Shown: positions 1 through 12,548 of the stretch, in pieces
How the letters are laid out: every line of letters begins with the position of its first letter
Numbering within the stretch: the first letter of the stretch is position 1
Program-made: the position numbers and the translations under genes
DNA from: Prinia subflava
Taxonomy: Eukaryota; Chordata; Aves; Passeriformes; Cisticolidae
Reading direction: 5' to 3'
Assembly (NCBI RefSeq): GCF_021018805.1
Contig: NC_086283.1
Coordinates: forward strand, 12,351,162-12,415,161
Length of the DNA: 64,000 nt
The notes under the pieces: generated by a model
Told to the model about the DNA's origin: nothing
Seen by the model: only the letters and a program-made list of their open reading frames with translations
Databases searched by the model: none

Positions 1-413
1 AAAACCTGGCACAGAAACCCTGCTAGCTGCTGGTGTTTAGGAAAGTTAAGAACTGATGGTTTACTGCCCATCTTCCACTGCGGTGCGTGTCCAGAGTGGC
101 TGCAGGCTACTTTGCATGACAGGAATCAGGCTTTAAGCAGTATGGTTGCTTGAAGGATCACACTACCTGAGATTCCCATGTTATGAAGAAGCGTCTTGAT
201 AAAAACCAAGCGCCAACCAATCTGGATAACAATCTGCAGGAGGACTGAGTGTTTACTCCGTTAATAAAGGCACCTCCCTGGTAATGTTGCAGTTTTTCAG
301 CAGCTTGGCTGTATTCTTGTCTCACAAAATTTGCCTAATCAAGTCCCCTGGCCCCCTCTGCATTTCAGTAAGCAAGGGCTGTACCTGTTCATGTTTGTAA
401 TGGCTATTTCTAA

Positions 414-429
414 TTTTTTTTTTTTTTTT
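414..429. repeat. Poly(T) tract, 16 nt
   Basis: An uninterrupted run of 16 T. It could be the A tail of an old minus-strand retrocopy, but no body is recognisable. Confidence 0.9.
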
Positions 430-2926
430 GCCTTTGGATTTTAGTGCTTTGGAGCAATTCCAAACAATCAAGACCTACCATGATTTTTGTTGCTGGAGGA
501 AGCAGAGCAGAAAGGAACTAGCAGGAAGATCTGGAGGTTTGCATTTCATCTCACACCCTTTTTCCCCTGAAATGTAGGCCCATATTATTCACATATTGAT
601 TACTGATCTGAAGGTTATATTCTGTTCAGCTCAGGAGGAGAAAAGAAACATAAGCTTGCATAGCAATGACAGCACACATCACTTGTATCCTAAAGTATTC
701 TACAGCTTGACCAACCAAATCTTCAATTACATAGGATGCCTGGGAGCAAAAATATTTCATAGTCAACCAGACCAGAAAATGGGCTCACTTGTCCTCCTTT
801 TTTGTACCTACAGTCATGTCTTCTATGGAATCATTAATCCCACTCGCAGTTTTGCAATTTTTACCATGCGAACCTCAGAGGAGGAATCTTGGGAGCAAAC
901 AAATGAACCTTTCCCTCCTTCTCCCTTTACTCCCTCTCCAGTAGACACAGCTCATGAAGCAGCTTCCCATGCAGCTTCTCACAGGGGCCACTAAGCTGGG
1001 CTTGCTCAGTGTCCCATGACACCATGCCACAGCTGAATGGCATGGTTCACTGCTACTGAGAAAAGGCAATGCCAGGTTTTCCTGTGTAATGTTACAAAAA
1101 GCATCCCATCATTTTCCTGTGCATTGTGCCAGATAAACTGTGGTCAAAAGATATAACCCCAGAAATAAAATGCAAGGCATTCCCAGGTGTTATGCTATCA
1201 TTTTCCCTCTGCGGAATGCCAGTGTCTTTGTAGGAGATTTAACACTTTTATAGCATAGGTCAAAACCAAGAGACTTGGTGCTGAGATTCAATTTGGATAA
1301 GCCCATGAGCCTGCTCAGTTGATCTGTGCATCTTTTTTCAAGATCAAGGGCATGAAGTCAAATTCTATGGCTCTTTTTTTGGTAGCATAGAGAAGCGAGA
1401 TCCTTTTTGCAGGCAGAGGCAGACTTGAGATGCCACCCTGCATTAAAAAAGGTCATCCAATTTTAGAGGAAGAATCAAGATCATGCTGAATTCTCTTGAG
1501 AAAGTTGTCTGGCAGGAGAGAAGGAAACATGAATGCCAGGGTATTTGCAACCCTAATTTCCCAGTTCCAGAAAGGAGAAGTTTATTTGTGGGAGGGCAAA
1601 GGAGGATACTAACTGGCTTTCATTTTTACCCAGCCAGCTCACCTTTCTCTACCTCTGTGTCAGACTGAAAATCAGGATTCCACTGAACGTCCCTGTCACC
1701 ACAGTGCAAATTCACAGCTGCAGAAGATGGCACACAATAAATCACTGTCCTCTCACTGAGAGCTGCCATAAATAATGCCACAGGAGCTCCCCCCTGCAAA
1801 CAGCAGCTGCCTGCAACTGCTGGGAGCAAAGCTGTAATGCAGCCCCCAGGTAGGGAACAGAGAGAAGGTAAACCAGAACAGTCTGGAAAATAAGATCCTG
1901 GCATCCATCATCCTGTTAGCTTGTAAGCTTCTCAAAATATTTTTCTCTTTTCTTCCACAGGAGAATTTCTATGTGAATTTGTCATAACTTTTGGCAAATT
2001 TCAGGAATGCCCCATGTTAATGCTCTAAAAGTATCTAGTCTTAAAAGTATTTTTATTGCCAGCAAGTGTTACCACTCTGCTTCTACAGAGCAGAAAGCTA
2101 AGTCAGAGGCCATGAAGCAAGAATGGAAAGATCAAACCTCAGGTAAGTGGTGAAAGCAGTGGCTGAACCCAGTTCCTGGTCTCTCTGTTCCTTTTTGCAG
2201 TTTGTTTTCCTGAGAGAAGTGTGGAGGAAAGAGAAGGCAAGGGAAAAGAGCAGTTTGGCAGAGTACATGACAGGTGGAAAAGGCTGAAGACGTGGAAGGG
2301 TATTAGCCATGACTTCCCGAGCAAGCAGCTGGCTGACTCTATTGCTCAGTCTCTACATCACTGACAGCTTTGAAGGCTTGTGCTGCAGCACAGCCTCTCT
2401 CTTGCTGGCCACAAGCATTTCCCAAATACAGGCACAACCTCAGGGTTACCACCAAGACCAAGCTCTGGGCAGGACTGGCCTGGAGGGGATCTCCAAAGCA
2501 GTGATCCGTAGGCGACTGGAAGGGACATGGCCCCATGGCAGCTGGCCAGTACCACAGCCCCTCCCCAGCTCCGAAGGGATTAGAGCAGCACCACCAGCCA
2601 GGAACAGAAGGGGGTGGAGGAAAAAAGAACTGAGATCCTTCTCTGCATTGCCAGCAAAGCTGCAGCATTTCCCAGCCCTTTACAGCACCACTTGGCACCT
2701 TGAGCTCTGCACCATTCACACCTTGGTCACATAGCTGTCCTTAATTGCAATTTCTCCACCTAATTTGGGTCAGACAAGCTCCAGGGGATACCCCTCTCCC
2801 TGGGAGCACTTGACTGAAGAGAGACATCAAGGATATGTATCGCACACCTCATGGACACAGCCTGCAGATGGGGCTAAATAGATAAAATCCTGAGGTAATG
2901 TCAGATTCATTCCTCTCCTGCTTGGC

Positions 2927-2939
2927 AAAAAAAAAAAAA
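2927..2939. repeat. Poly(A) tract, 13 nt
   Basis: A run of 13 A in otherwise unique intron. Confidence 0.9.
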
Positions 2940-3014
2940 TTAGGAGCATGGTTTTTTTCCAGTTCTGTAAATACCTTTTTTTTATAAAGACGTATTAAAA
3001 CTCTGACACTCGGT

Positions 3015-3032
3015 TAAAAAACAAACAAACAA
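3015..3032. repeat. Short CAAA microsatellite
   Basis: Short A-rich array with CAAA units (AAAAAACAAACAAACAA). Confidence 0.8.
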
Positions 3033-6000
3033 GACTTCAAGAACATTCAGATAGAAAGATATAAAGATATGGCTGTGATTGACTGCGGAGGTTGTGATGG
3101 TAGAAAGAGCTTTACACAGAGACTGTTCTGTGGATATTTAAGGTTGGGCAGATTCCAGTGAGGTTTGTTTGGTTCTTTTACTTTTTTTTTTAAGACCAGA
3201 TTCTAATTCTGATTTAATGATAAACTAAGAAGATTTGTAGGTTTTTTTTCCTTCCAGTCTTCTCCTTTTGGTTGGTTTTCAGGTCAAACTGGATATTCTG
3301 ACCAAAATTTTCAGAGAGCAAGATGCACATACAGGATGTAGGCAGACTGGGCTCCTATCCCTCGTGCCCAGTTCAAAGTGAGGACTGAAAGTGAGATCTC
3401 CTTTGTAACAGAGGTTATCAGGTAGAGAAGTCATGCCAGAGACAGAGATAAGAGCCTCTTGCCCCTGCAACTAAATCTTTACTTTAGGAAGCTATTGCAG
3501 GAGGCAGGAAAATCAGATATAGGAATCTGCCTGCATTAAGGAAAGCTGGAAACCTCTGAAAAAAAAAATCAGATACTGAAGCTTAAGCTTCTTCTTATTT
3601 TTTCCCCCTTTGAAACAGAATGTTTGTTTTCCAGCCAGCTCTTTGAAAAACTGGAATTAAATCCCCAGCACAGCACTTCTCTGTTGGAGAGGGACACCTT
3701 CAGCAGTAGTGCTGTTGGACCAGAGCCTGCTTCAGCCACTCATCACCCGCTCTGGCAAAGGTGGATGCGAAAAGTCAAAGCTCACCCACACTGCCTGCTA
3801 AAGAAAAGCTCTTTGTACCAGTTAGAGGACTGTGGAGGGCCAGCAGCAGCACTGCCTGCTTTTACAGAAGTCAGAGCAAGCCCTCTGACACTCACCTTCT
3901 CTCCATTCCCATCCCTCCAGACGAGCAGAGCGCTGCAGCAGAGACATCCCAACCAGCCCTGTGCTGAGCACAAGGCCATGCTCACACTGTGGCAGTGACC
4001 CCACTCCCAAGGAGCCTCTAACCAGGGCCTGGGACTTCTGATTGTGTGCTTCCAATTACAGATGAATGGGACCAAAGGAAATGGAGGCAGCTGCAGAACA
4101 GGGCAGTAGAGTTTTCCCCCTTGCTGGCAACCCAAGCCAGCCACTCCTGTAACCGGGATGGGAGGCATGTTTTGTTTTATTGCCACTGCTGGCAAGAGGG
4201 AAGCCAGGCCAGGCAGCCCAGCACAGAAAGTTTTGCAAAGGGTAACTTACTCTGGCTGATTTTCTTCTTATACTTGTTTTACCTTAGGGCAGTAATGCTG
4301 ATAAAACTGTTGGTTCTTTTCACATCTAAAATAGAAGTCAGGTTTTATGTCTTGTCCATGATAGATAAGCTCCTTAACACTGTGCACATATTTGCAAATC
4401 AAATTAATATTTAACATTGTAAACTTGATTTTTCCAAGCTTATTTTTAGTGCAAGCACTGAATCTAACCAGGCTTTAAGTGAAACCCTTTGGAGTTAAGA
4501 ATAAAGTTCAAAATTACTGCTTTCTTTTAAAATCTTTTTCTTAAATAAACAAAGAGGAGAATAAATGCCATGTGAAACCTCATGAGCTGCTGGAGGGGGT
4601 TCAGTAGAAATAGAAATTCACATTTCATTTTCAAATAATTTTTAGAACCCTTTTAACATTCCACTTTTGTAACTTTCCTTCAGAGGACATGAACTTGTTT
4701 TATGTTTACTGTGTTACCTGTCTTCTCAGTCCTGTGCATGCTCCTGGACTTTACTGGGAAAGTGGCCACATTACAGTGGCTTCTGGGATACCTAAGCTTT
4801 GTTTACTTGCTTAGATTTTTAAGCAAGGAGGAGGGCTCTGCTTTCAAGACAGAGATTAAGGTCACACAGTTGCTTGAGGTCTGATGTCCAGAAAACACAT
4901 GGAGAAAACTCCATGCTCCTTGGACATGCTGATCTTTTGCATTGGCAACATTTCCACCTCTCCTAATGAAGCCTTTTCCTAAAGCATGTGCTGAGGAAGG
5001 CAAATGAAAATTTCAGGTTTGCATTTTTTTAGCTGTTCTCTTCATTGCTCACAGTGTGCAGTGCTGTGGGGTAGAACCCCAGAGTGTAACTCTGAGATGC
5101 TTGAAAACCACCAAGGAAAATGAGAGATGCATTTCCTTTTCTTTAAATGTATCCTTTTTGAAAGCTAATCTCTTGTTTTGGGGGCTGATTCACAACTTTG
5201 GGTTGTGCAGTGCTTTAGACCGTCACTATTTCCCCCTTCAGCCTGCAAACATGGGGATGTAACACACTCCAGTTTACCTCATAATAGCAGTTGACTTCTG
5301 CTTTATAGATCACAAGTTTAAGAGGAGGCAAAATAGATCACACACAAAGGCAAGAAAGATTAGGAGATAAAGGGCTATGAACTGAGGCCAAGATGAGCAA
5401 TCACACACTGAGAGAAGTGAGGCAGAGATTGGACATGAGTGAAGATGGGAAATTGAAATCCTTGACCAGAAAGCAGTGCAGCCATCATGATGTGATCAGG
5501 CTGGTAGAGAAAACAGGGTGGCTGAGCTGAGACAGGATGTTTAACCCAGAACACAGGGGAAAAGTCTCCCTCAGCTGAGGGAGATGTCCCTGGGTGGGTG
5601 GGTGCACCAAGACATGGTGCTGGCAGAGTCAACAGCAAATCTTTCCCTAACTAGGGCACAGGGCCCCACGGACATGTAGTGCCTAATTCTCTGTCATGAC
5701 TTTGACCTTCTGTGCCTTGCTGGAGCTGCTCTCCTCATCTGAAGGTTTAGTGGACGGGATGGGGCTGTCAAGCTGATTGACCTCATTTGACTGGAGAGGG
5801 AGCAGGGGCAACATGGATAAGTGGCTGAGGGAAGTAAATGGACTAATTTTAGTCTCCCTGTCTCTTATCACAGTAAATCCCAGATGGGATCCCAGGGCTT
5901 TTCTGACAGTAAATAAAAAAATCAGAATTACCTGGAAAGTGGCACTGAAGGCACAGGTGTTCATGTGCTCTGTAGAGACATGTAAAAATGGCACAAAGCT

Positions 6001-7749
6001 TGCTAGTCACTGGGCCTTAAAATGTTAGTTTAATTTCTTTTCATACTCACACAGAGTACGTAACAACAATACATTATCTCCCAAGATAAGAATTTCAGGC
6101 AATGTTTTCCAAAGCAGCTAAATAACACGAGCATCTCAAGACTTTGCAAAAATACACCATAGGTTTGGGCAATTTTACCTTTCTTGACACATTATAAGGT
6201 ACACCCACCCCTAACCACAGTAGAACAAGTGCTGCCTGTCAGTAAATCCCTGACTATTTTTTTTTTCCCAGCAATATCCCAGTGGAGTCGCAGCATAAGC
6301 ATCTCAAAGGGAGTTTTGACCCTTTGGAGCAAAATTTGATCACAAGGAGCACATGCTACAACATTTCCTCATGAGGAGGTGATGTTTAAAGAGAGGTGAG
6401 CATTTCCCGCATGAGAGCTTTTTGCTCTGGTACGAGACCTCAGCACTGAGAGCACCAGACACAGGCACAGAGCCCCGTCAGAACAGAGCAGCAGGCAAAT
6501 CTTACCATCTTTATGGAGCATGCAATGGCACACTGGCAGCCAAGCAGTTTTCCTCCTTGCAATTGCTTACAACATCACTTCTTAACCTGCACAGTGCTGC
6601 CCCTGTCCACACCCTACCCCACTGAGACGCTACAAGATGTGAAGCCCTCACCTCAGGAGCCATCAGATATGACAAGGCACTGGAAGTTCTTAATTAGGCT
6701 GCCGTGGTTTAGAGGAAGAATTTAACACACGTGAAGCTTTTGAGAGGCCCTGAGAGGGGTCCCTGTCTCGTGGTGCTCATACTACATGAGCTCCAGGACA
6801 TTACTGATCCTGACAGAAAATACAGAATGACTCCCCAGCTCCCTCCTGGTTACAAGGGGCAGGTGGGAAGAGCAGCCATGTGAAGCTGTACTGACAGCAT
6901 CAGATTCTCCTCCAACACACAGGACTCACTGTGCAGAGATAAAAAGTAGTGCAGCCATAGCTACCTTGCCTAGCTGGTGCCTTTATGGTTTGTGTCTGAT
7001 AAAAGCCTGGTTCAGAAAAGGTCTCCAGCACAGACACTTCATTAAGAATGGAGACCATGGCCTTTAAAAAATGGAGTCTTTCTTATACACTAGATTATTA
7101 TCTGTTCCTGCTGGGCCAAGTTAAGCAAAAACACCCCTCAGCTGACTCATTTCAACAGCCAACAGTTGCTCAGTTTTTTTCTTATTAGCAACTTCTAAAA
7201 GATTTCCGAAGTTAAAAAGCCCACAACCAGCTAGAAAAGATGAAAGACATCGATTGAAAAAAATAATTATCTTAATTATATCACAGCTTTGTCCTCCAAA
7301 GGGAATGTAGTTTTTCCACAAGACATCATTGCTCTAATGGAGGATACACTTTAAATGCAAGCTTTGCACACAGGAGTGAACTTCTAACCCCTCACAACTT
7401 GTATTTACTGCATTTCAGAATTGTACTAGTGGATAAACCATCCCCTCCCCACTTCCCCCCACAACTGGAACTGCAGATCCATTTTACCATTCTCCCCTAT
7501 TCTGGAACTAAACATCCCATGATATTCCACAAAATAAATCAACAGAAGTTATGCTTTATTCAGTGGGTTTGTGGGGTTGTAGTTTCGTTAGTTGTGTGTT
7601 TTTTGTTTTTTTTGTTATAACATTGCTCTCTCATTACTCTGTCCCATCCCTTATTATTCTGTCCATCTACAAGGTAAAGCTGAATGCACTGAATCACTGT
7701 GGGTGCCTGCTCCACAAGAGACTGCTAGAAAGCAGTTATTAGAAAATAA

Positions 7750-7751
<2 letters not shown>

Positions 7752-7791
<40 letters not shown>
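7752..7791. repeat. Poly(T) tract, 40 nt
   Basis: A perfect run of 40 T, the longest homopolymer in the window. On the GRID2 sense strand it is A40. No poly(A) signal or target-site duplication is visible in the adjacent sequence, so a retrocopy origin is not supported. Confidence 0.95.
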
Positions 7792-7792
<1 letters not shown>

Positions 7793-9406
7793 TAATGGCT
7801 CTTTTGTCTTCTTGCCTCTAGTGAAACAGGAAATAAAAAGCCCCCTTTGTGTAGGTAACCTTCTCTTTGCCAATACCGGGTATTGCACTGCACTCCCCTG
7901 ATGGCAACCGATCAGGATGTTAATTCTGAAAAATCACATCAGCTGAAGTCACAGAGCTTAGAACAAAGCTGTTGCTTTGCATGTTCAGAAGTCCATTGAG
8001 GGTGTCCTAACATGCTGGATGCTGAAGTGTCTCTGGCCAAGATCTGTAGCAGATTCTGAAGATACAGTCTTATTTTACACAGCACATATCTTAACAGAAA
8101 CAGCTGCAGTGTTGCAAATACTCAAACTCTCTGTCAGAGTTATCCTTTTAGAAGAAAAAGAACCTGTCCTTTTCATGTTTTTCATGAAATTGGCTTCCTC
8201 TGAGTGGGAGTCAAGACTTGGAGAGCAACAGATTCATTCTGAGACTTCAGGCCATCTCATAAAGCTTACAAAGGAGATACAGGATGGAAGATTCATGCAA
8301 GCCTTGAATTGAAGTCTTTACACAGGAGGTACTCTTGAAAGGTACAAGAGTAGTTTCTTTTATAAAGACTGGAGTGCACAACCACAGCTTTGAGAAACCC
8401 TTGTCAGTCAGGGGTGAGAAAACTCACATTCATGATTAGAATGAGACATAACAGCTATGAAAATTCCTAAAGAAAACTGAAATGACTTAAAAATAGGAAG
8501 CTACTTGAAGATTTGTAGCACTTCACAGGTTGGAAAAGCTATTCTGTTGCCACCAGTTTGGTCTGGTAATCAACATCACCAAAAAGCTCTCAGCTTTCAG
8601 CAGACTTTAGCTGGCACAGAACACATTCTGTGTACTTGCCTGGATGTAGATGGGACAGAAAGGAACACCAGTACTGAAGTACAGACCCACAACTTCCCAG
8701 GATTATCCCAGGAAGTTGTAGGATGTCACTCCTCCTTGCACCTGGGAAGTACTTCTTTATTTGCCCCAAGAGCTCCTGAAAGCTGTCTGTCAAAATGAAG
8801 CGAGGGCTGGAGCCCAGATCTGATGTTCTGGGGCTATGCTGGTGGATGGATGCTGGAGGGATCATCCCAACATTGGTCCCAGAAGTTATTGTCAAGAAAG
8901 AACACCAGGACTCTTGGGAACATCCTGGAAGCCTTCAGACTTGTGGAAGAGCCAAGGTAGGGTCACCTAGCTTGGAAAAGTGTCTACAGGAAGACGTGAA
9001 AGGCACGAGCATGGCACTGTCACAGGCGGAGATCTCATACCAGAATCTCAGGTCCCTCATCTCTGGCAGGCCCTCAGAGACAACAGAAATGGGATTTCCA
9101 CCTTCACCAGGCATAGACACAATTTGAAGAAGTGTTGAAAAAGTGCACCTCGTAAACCCAACAAGAAAGGTTAGGCCCAAAGGCTCTTTTCCAGTCAATT
9201 TTCATTCATTAGGTTGTTCTCTCAATGGCCTACTTCAAGTTCACAAAACAACTTATGACAAAGACACGTCATTTTCTGTCAAGAATGCATCACCCACCAT
9301 GGACCCATTATTTATATGGATGAAGCATAATAGGACTTATTTTTGATCTTAAGCACAGCTTGTGAAACTAGCTGTAATTCTCTTAATTTATCCATGTAAA
9401 AAAATC

Positions 9407-9429
9407 CTTAAATCCTGTAAATCCTGTAA
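9407..9429. repeat. Short AAATCCTGT tandem duplication
   Basis: TAAATCCTGTAAATCCTGTA gives two copies of a 9-bp unit, with a partial third copy just upstream (TCCTTAAATCC). Confidence 0.6.
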
Positions 9430-12400
9430 AAAAAATTAAATAACTTGCTCAACATCTGTTCAAGGTTCTTTTTGATGAAAGCCATATATGCACATAGTGC
9501 AAAATAAGTAGGAAATCTAAATATTCCATGTCAATATCAAGACACTCTAAATATTGTGATCCTACACAATGCAGAGTGTCAACTGTGACAGTGATTTATT
9601 GCTCATGGTCCAAATACACAAACCACCATCAATTCAAGTGCTACCAGTAGCTGATCTACTTTACACAGAAAAATTACACTCAAATGTGTCCAAATTTGAG
9701 CTCTGCAAGCTGAACTTTTTACAAATACTTGAAAGTTAAGACTTGCAATGGTAAAATAATAATAAAAAAATACAAATATACCAATTGTAGTTTCAGCACC
9801 CAGCTTATTATAATTGCCCATTTCCAAGAAGGGAGTTAGGTTGAATTTTTGATAATTTGCAATGCTGTATTTATCAGCGTGGCTTGTAGAACATCACTTA
9901 AATGAGAATGCCCAGACTTGTAATTCCTTTTTTTCATTCAAACAGAGTTGTTCATACTTCCAGTTCCATTTTTCTTCATGCACTTCCAGTTATGACTTTT
10001 TGCAACATTTGTTCTAGGGATATTTGTAATATTTTTGAGCATTACCATCAGCAGAAGAGCTGTCTTCTCCTTGTTGAAGATTCTGAGGTCATAACCAACC
10101 AATACAGATTCAGTTCTTTTGCCAGGGAACAGCCACCCTCATATGGAGAGCCTGATTTGCAACCTTGTTGAAGTGGAGACAAAATAATGCAAAGCAACAA
10201 ATTGATCTTTTATTCTGTGCTGCCAGAGAAAAATGCTTTTCTACTACAAAAACCGAATTCCTTTCAGAGTTTCTATGTCCTCATTCAGATGCAATGAACA
10301 ACCACATGGGCTACATCTACTCTTCTGTCTTGATCCATAAATATCATTATGGAAAGTATTTCTGCAAGAAGCTTTGTCTAAGAGAAACTGCAAAACCTGA
10401 CACTACATTCTAGAAATCTGGTTTCAAGCTACTGAAACTAAAATTAAGTCTTTATAAAGTTGACATAAATTACTTGCTTTCTTTCTGTTCTAAAATAACC
10501 TAAACTCACTCATTTCTCTCTCATTTTGATAAGCTGAATAGCTTGAGCTTCCAGCATTGTTCATGATAATCATGTTTCTCAGATTCCAGACTGCATAAGC
10601 AGTCTGAATTTTTATGATGTATCTGTAGCAGAAATGAACATAGTATTAATGACCAATAAAAATGCCACCAGTGTTGCACACAGAAAGAAAAAGTCCCTTT
10701 TTTCCTGCACTGTAGCATCAAACTTGTGTATTCAATTTCCATTATTTCTCCTTAGGACTCTACAAATAATTAATTTTAGGGCCTGTTTGTAATAGAAAAA
10801 GATAATTTAATTTCTAACAAAATATTTAATCTGGCCTAGAGCAAAATGCTTTCTTATAGATTTAAGCAGCAAAGGACTTTTGGGTTTTGAGGTGAAATAA
10901 AAAACAAGTATGTTCAGAATTAATTTTGAATAGAAAAAAATTGTTATTCAAATTTTTATGTAAATATTTTTTATTCCTTTCTTGGCCCAGTTTCTGAGCG
11001 CAAAAGAAGTTTATGTCACCATCCCAGCTTTTTTTGTCTTCTCTTCTTTTCCTTCCTGAAATCATCTAAACAATTTCTATGAGAGCAAATTTTGTTTTAA
11101 GGAAAACTGCAAAGTGGCCACAATGACTACAAAGGTCTAATTTCTTCTGTGCACTTCACTTCAGAGTGAACCAAGTTGAGAAAGAACACAAAACGTTTTG
11201 AGAAATAATCTTTACACACACAGCTGTTTAGATGAAGGTGGCAACCTTGCACCAGCCTGAAAGCAGGGCCCCAGTAATGCCAAAAGAGAAGGAGAGTGCT
11301 CTGGGTCACTCAAGGCAAGGTGCAGTTTGGAGAAAGTTTATTAACTGTGATGCTAAGCTAGGACTGAGCTGCAGCAGCTGGCAGCTAAGGAAGAAAAGAA
11401 AGAGATCTGTTCAAAATGTGAGAGCCACTGATTAGAAAATTTTAAGAACTATGAACTCTGGACCCAGGGATGTAATTTTATAGTTAATTTTCAGAGAGCT
11501 AATACACAGCAGTCAATACTGGAACAAGCCAACACATCTCACTGATCTACTTATTGTCAGAACCACAGCTGTGATACACATGGTTACTACTCTGCAAAAC
11601 AGCCTTAGTATCACTTTTTAAAAGGGTAATGAATGCAATAAAAGGTTCTCAGCCACTGCAAGAGCAATAACAATATTAATGTAATTTGAAAAGATAGTCA
11701 AAACTCTTTGCAAAGGCTCATAAATCATCAGCTGCTTTTGCAATGTAACTACTGTGTTTGGAAATTGCTTTTCCCCACTCATTCACATTATTCTGACCAT
11801 TCTTCCAGTCTGTCTGTTTTTTAAAGTCATCACATGTCCAAGAAACAGCAATCATGAACCTCGAATGTGCTTTTGTCCTGCTTTCATTACAGAAAAGGAA
11901 AATACACTTGCAGGTGCCCCCTGTGAGCAAGAAAACCCATCCTTCCCAACAAGCAGCTCTGCAATGTGACCATGAGCTGCTGATGGAGTTCCCATCGTTA
12001 TAAAGAAGTCCTCTGCGGGGGACATCTTCACTTGTGATTAGGTTTTGACAAAGACAGAGGGATGCTTGATGTGGGAAGGAAGGATGGAAAGAGTTTCTGC
12101 CAATTTATCAGTGGGAAAGTGAAGTTAAACAACATCTGAAGTGTTTTTGGACAAAGCCCAAACCTGGTTTCTGACATACAGTGGGTTTTCCCATACAGGC
12201 CAGAAGCAATAACCATACACAGAAATAAAATATGCAGAAGTGGAGTTGGTCTTGACCTGTGGAGTTTCCTGCTATCTCATGCAAGAAGTCATTACACTCT
12301 CCACAGAGCAATGAGACTAAAAACCAGCCTAACAGGTGAGCAAAGGCTGGGATGTGGCAGGGCCTAAGTGAAATTTTGTGTCCCTGCACCAGAAGCACTA

Positions 12401-12521
12401 AAGGGAAAAAAAGATTTCATCTTTTCTTGCAAGCTGCTTCCTCAAATTACACCTTGTTACTAATGCAGGCTGCTAAGGAGGGGAAAGGCAGAGAGCTGCC
12501 AGGTAAGAGGGAGGTGGCCAA

Positions 12522-12548
12522 GCTAACCAGGGCTAACCAGCTAACCAG
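12522..12548. repeat. Three-copy GCTAACCAG tandem repeat
   Basis: The 9-mer GCTAACCAG occurs at 12,522-12,530, 12,532-12,540 and 12,540-12,548. The spacing is 8-10 bp, so the third copy shares one base with the second. Confidence 0.85.

Noticed and set aside
5590..5604. GGGTGGGTGGGTG as a G-quadruplex
   Set aside because: Only three G runs; a fourth run is lacking.
8505..9127. Two + strand frames (97 and 110 codons) that overlap as ATGA
   Set aside because: The operon-like overlap is coincidental in a vertebrate intron. There is no recognisable domain, and the continuation is full of stops.
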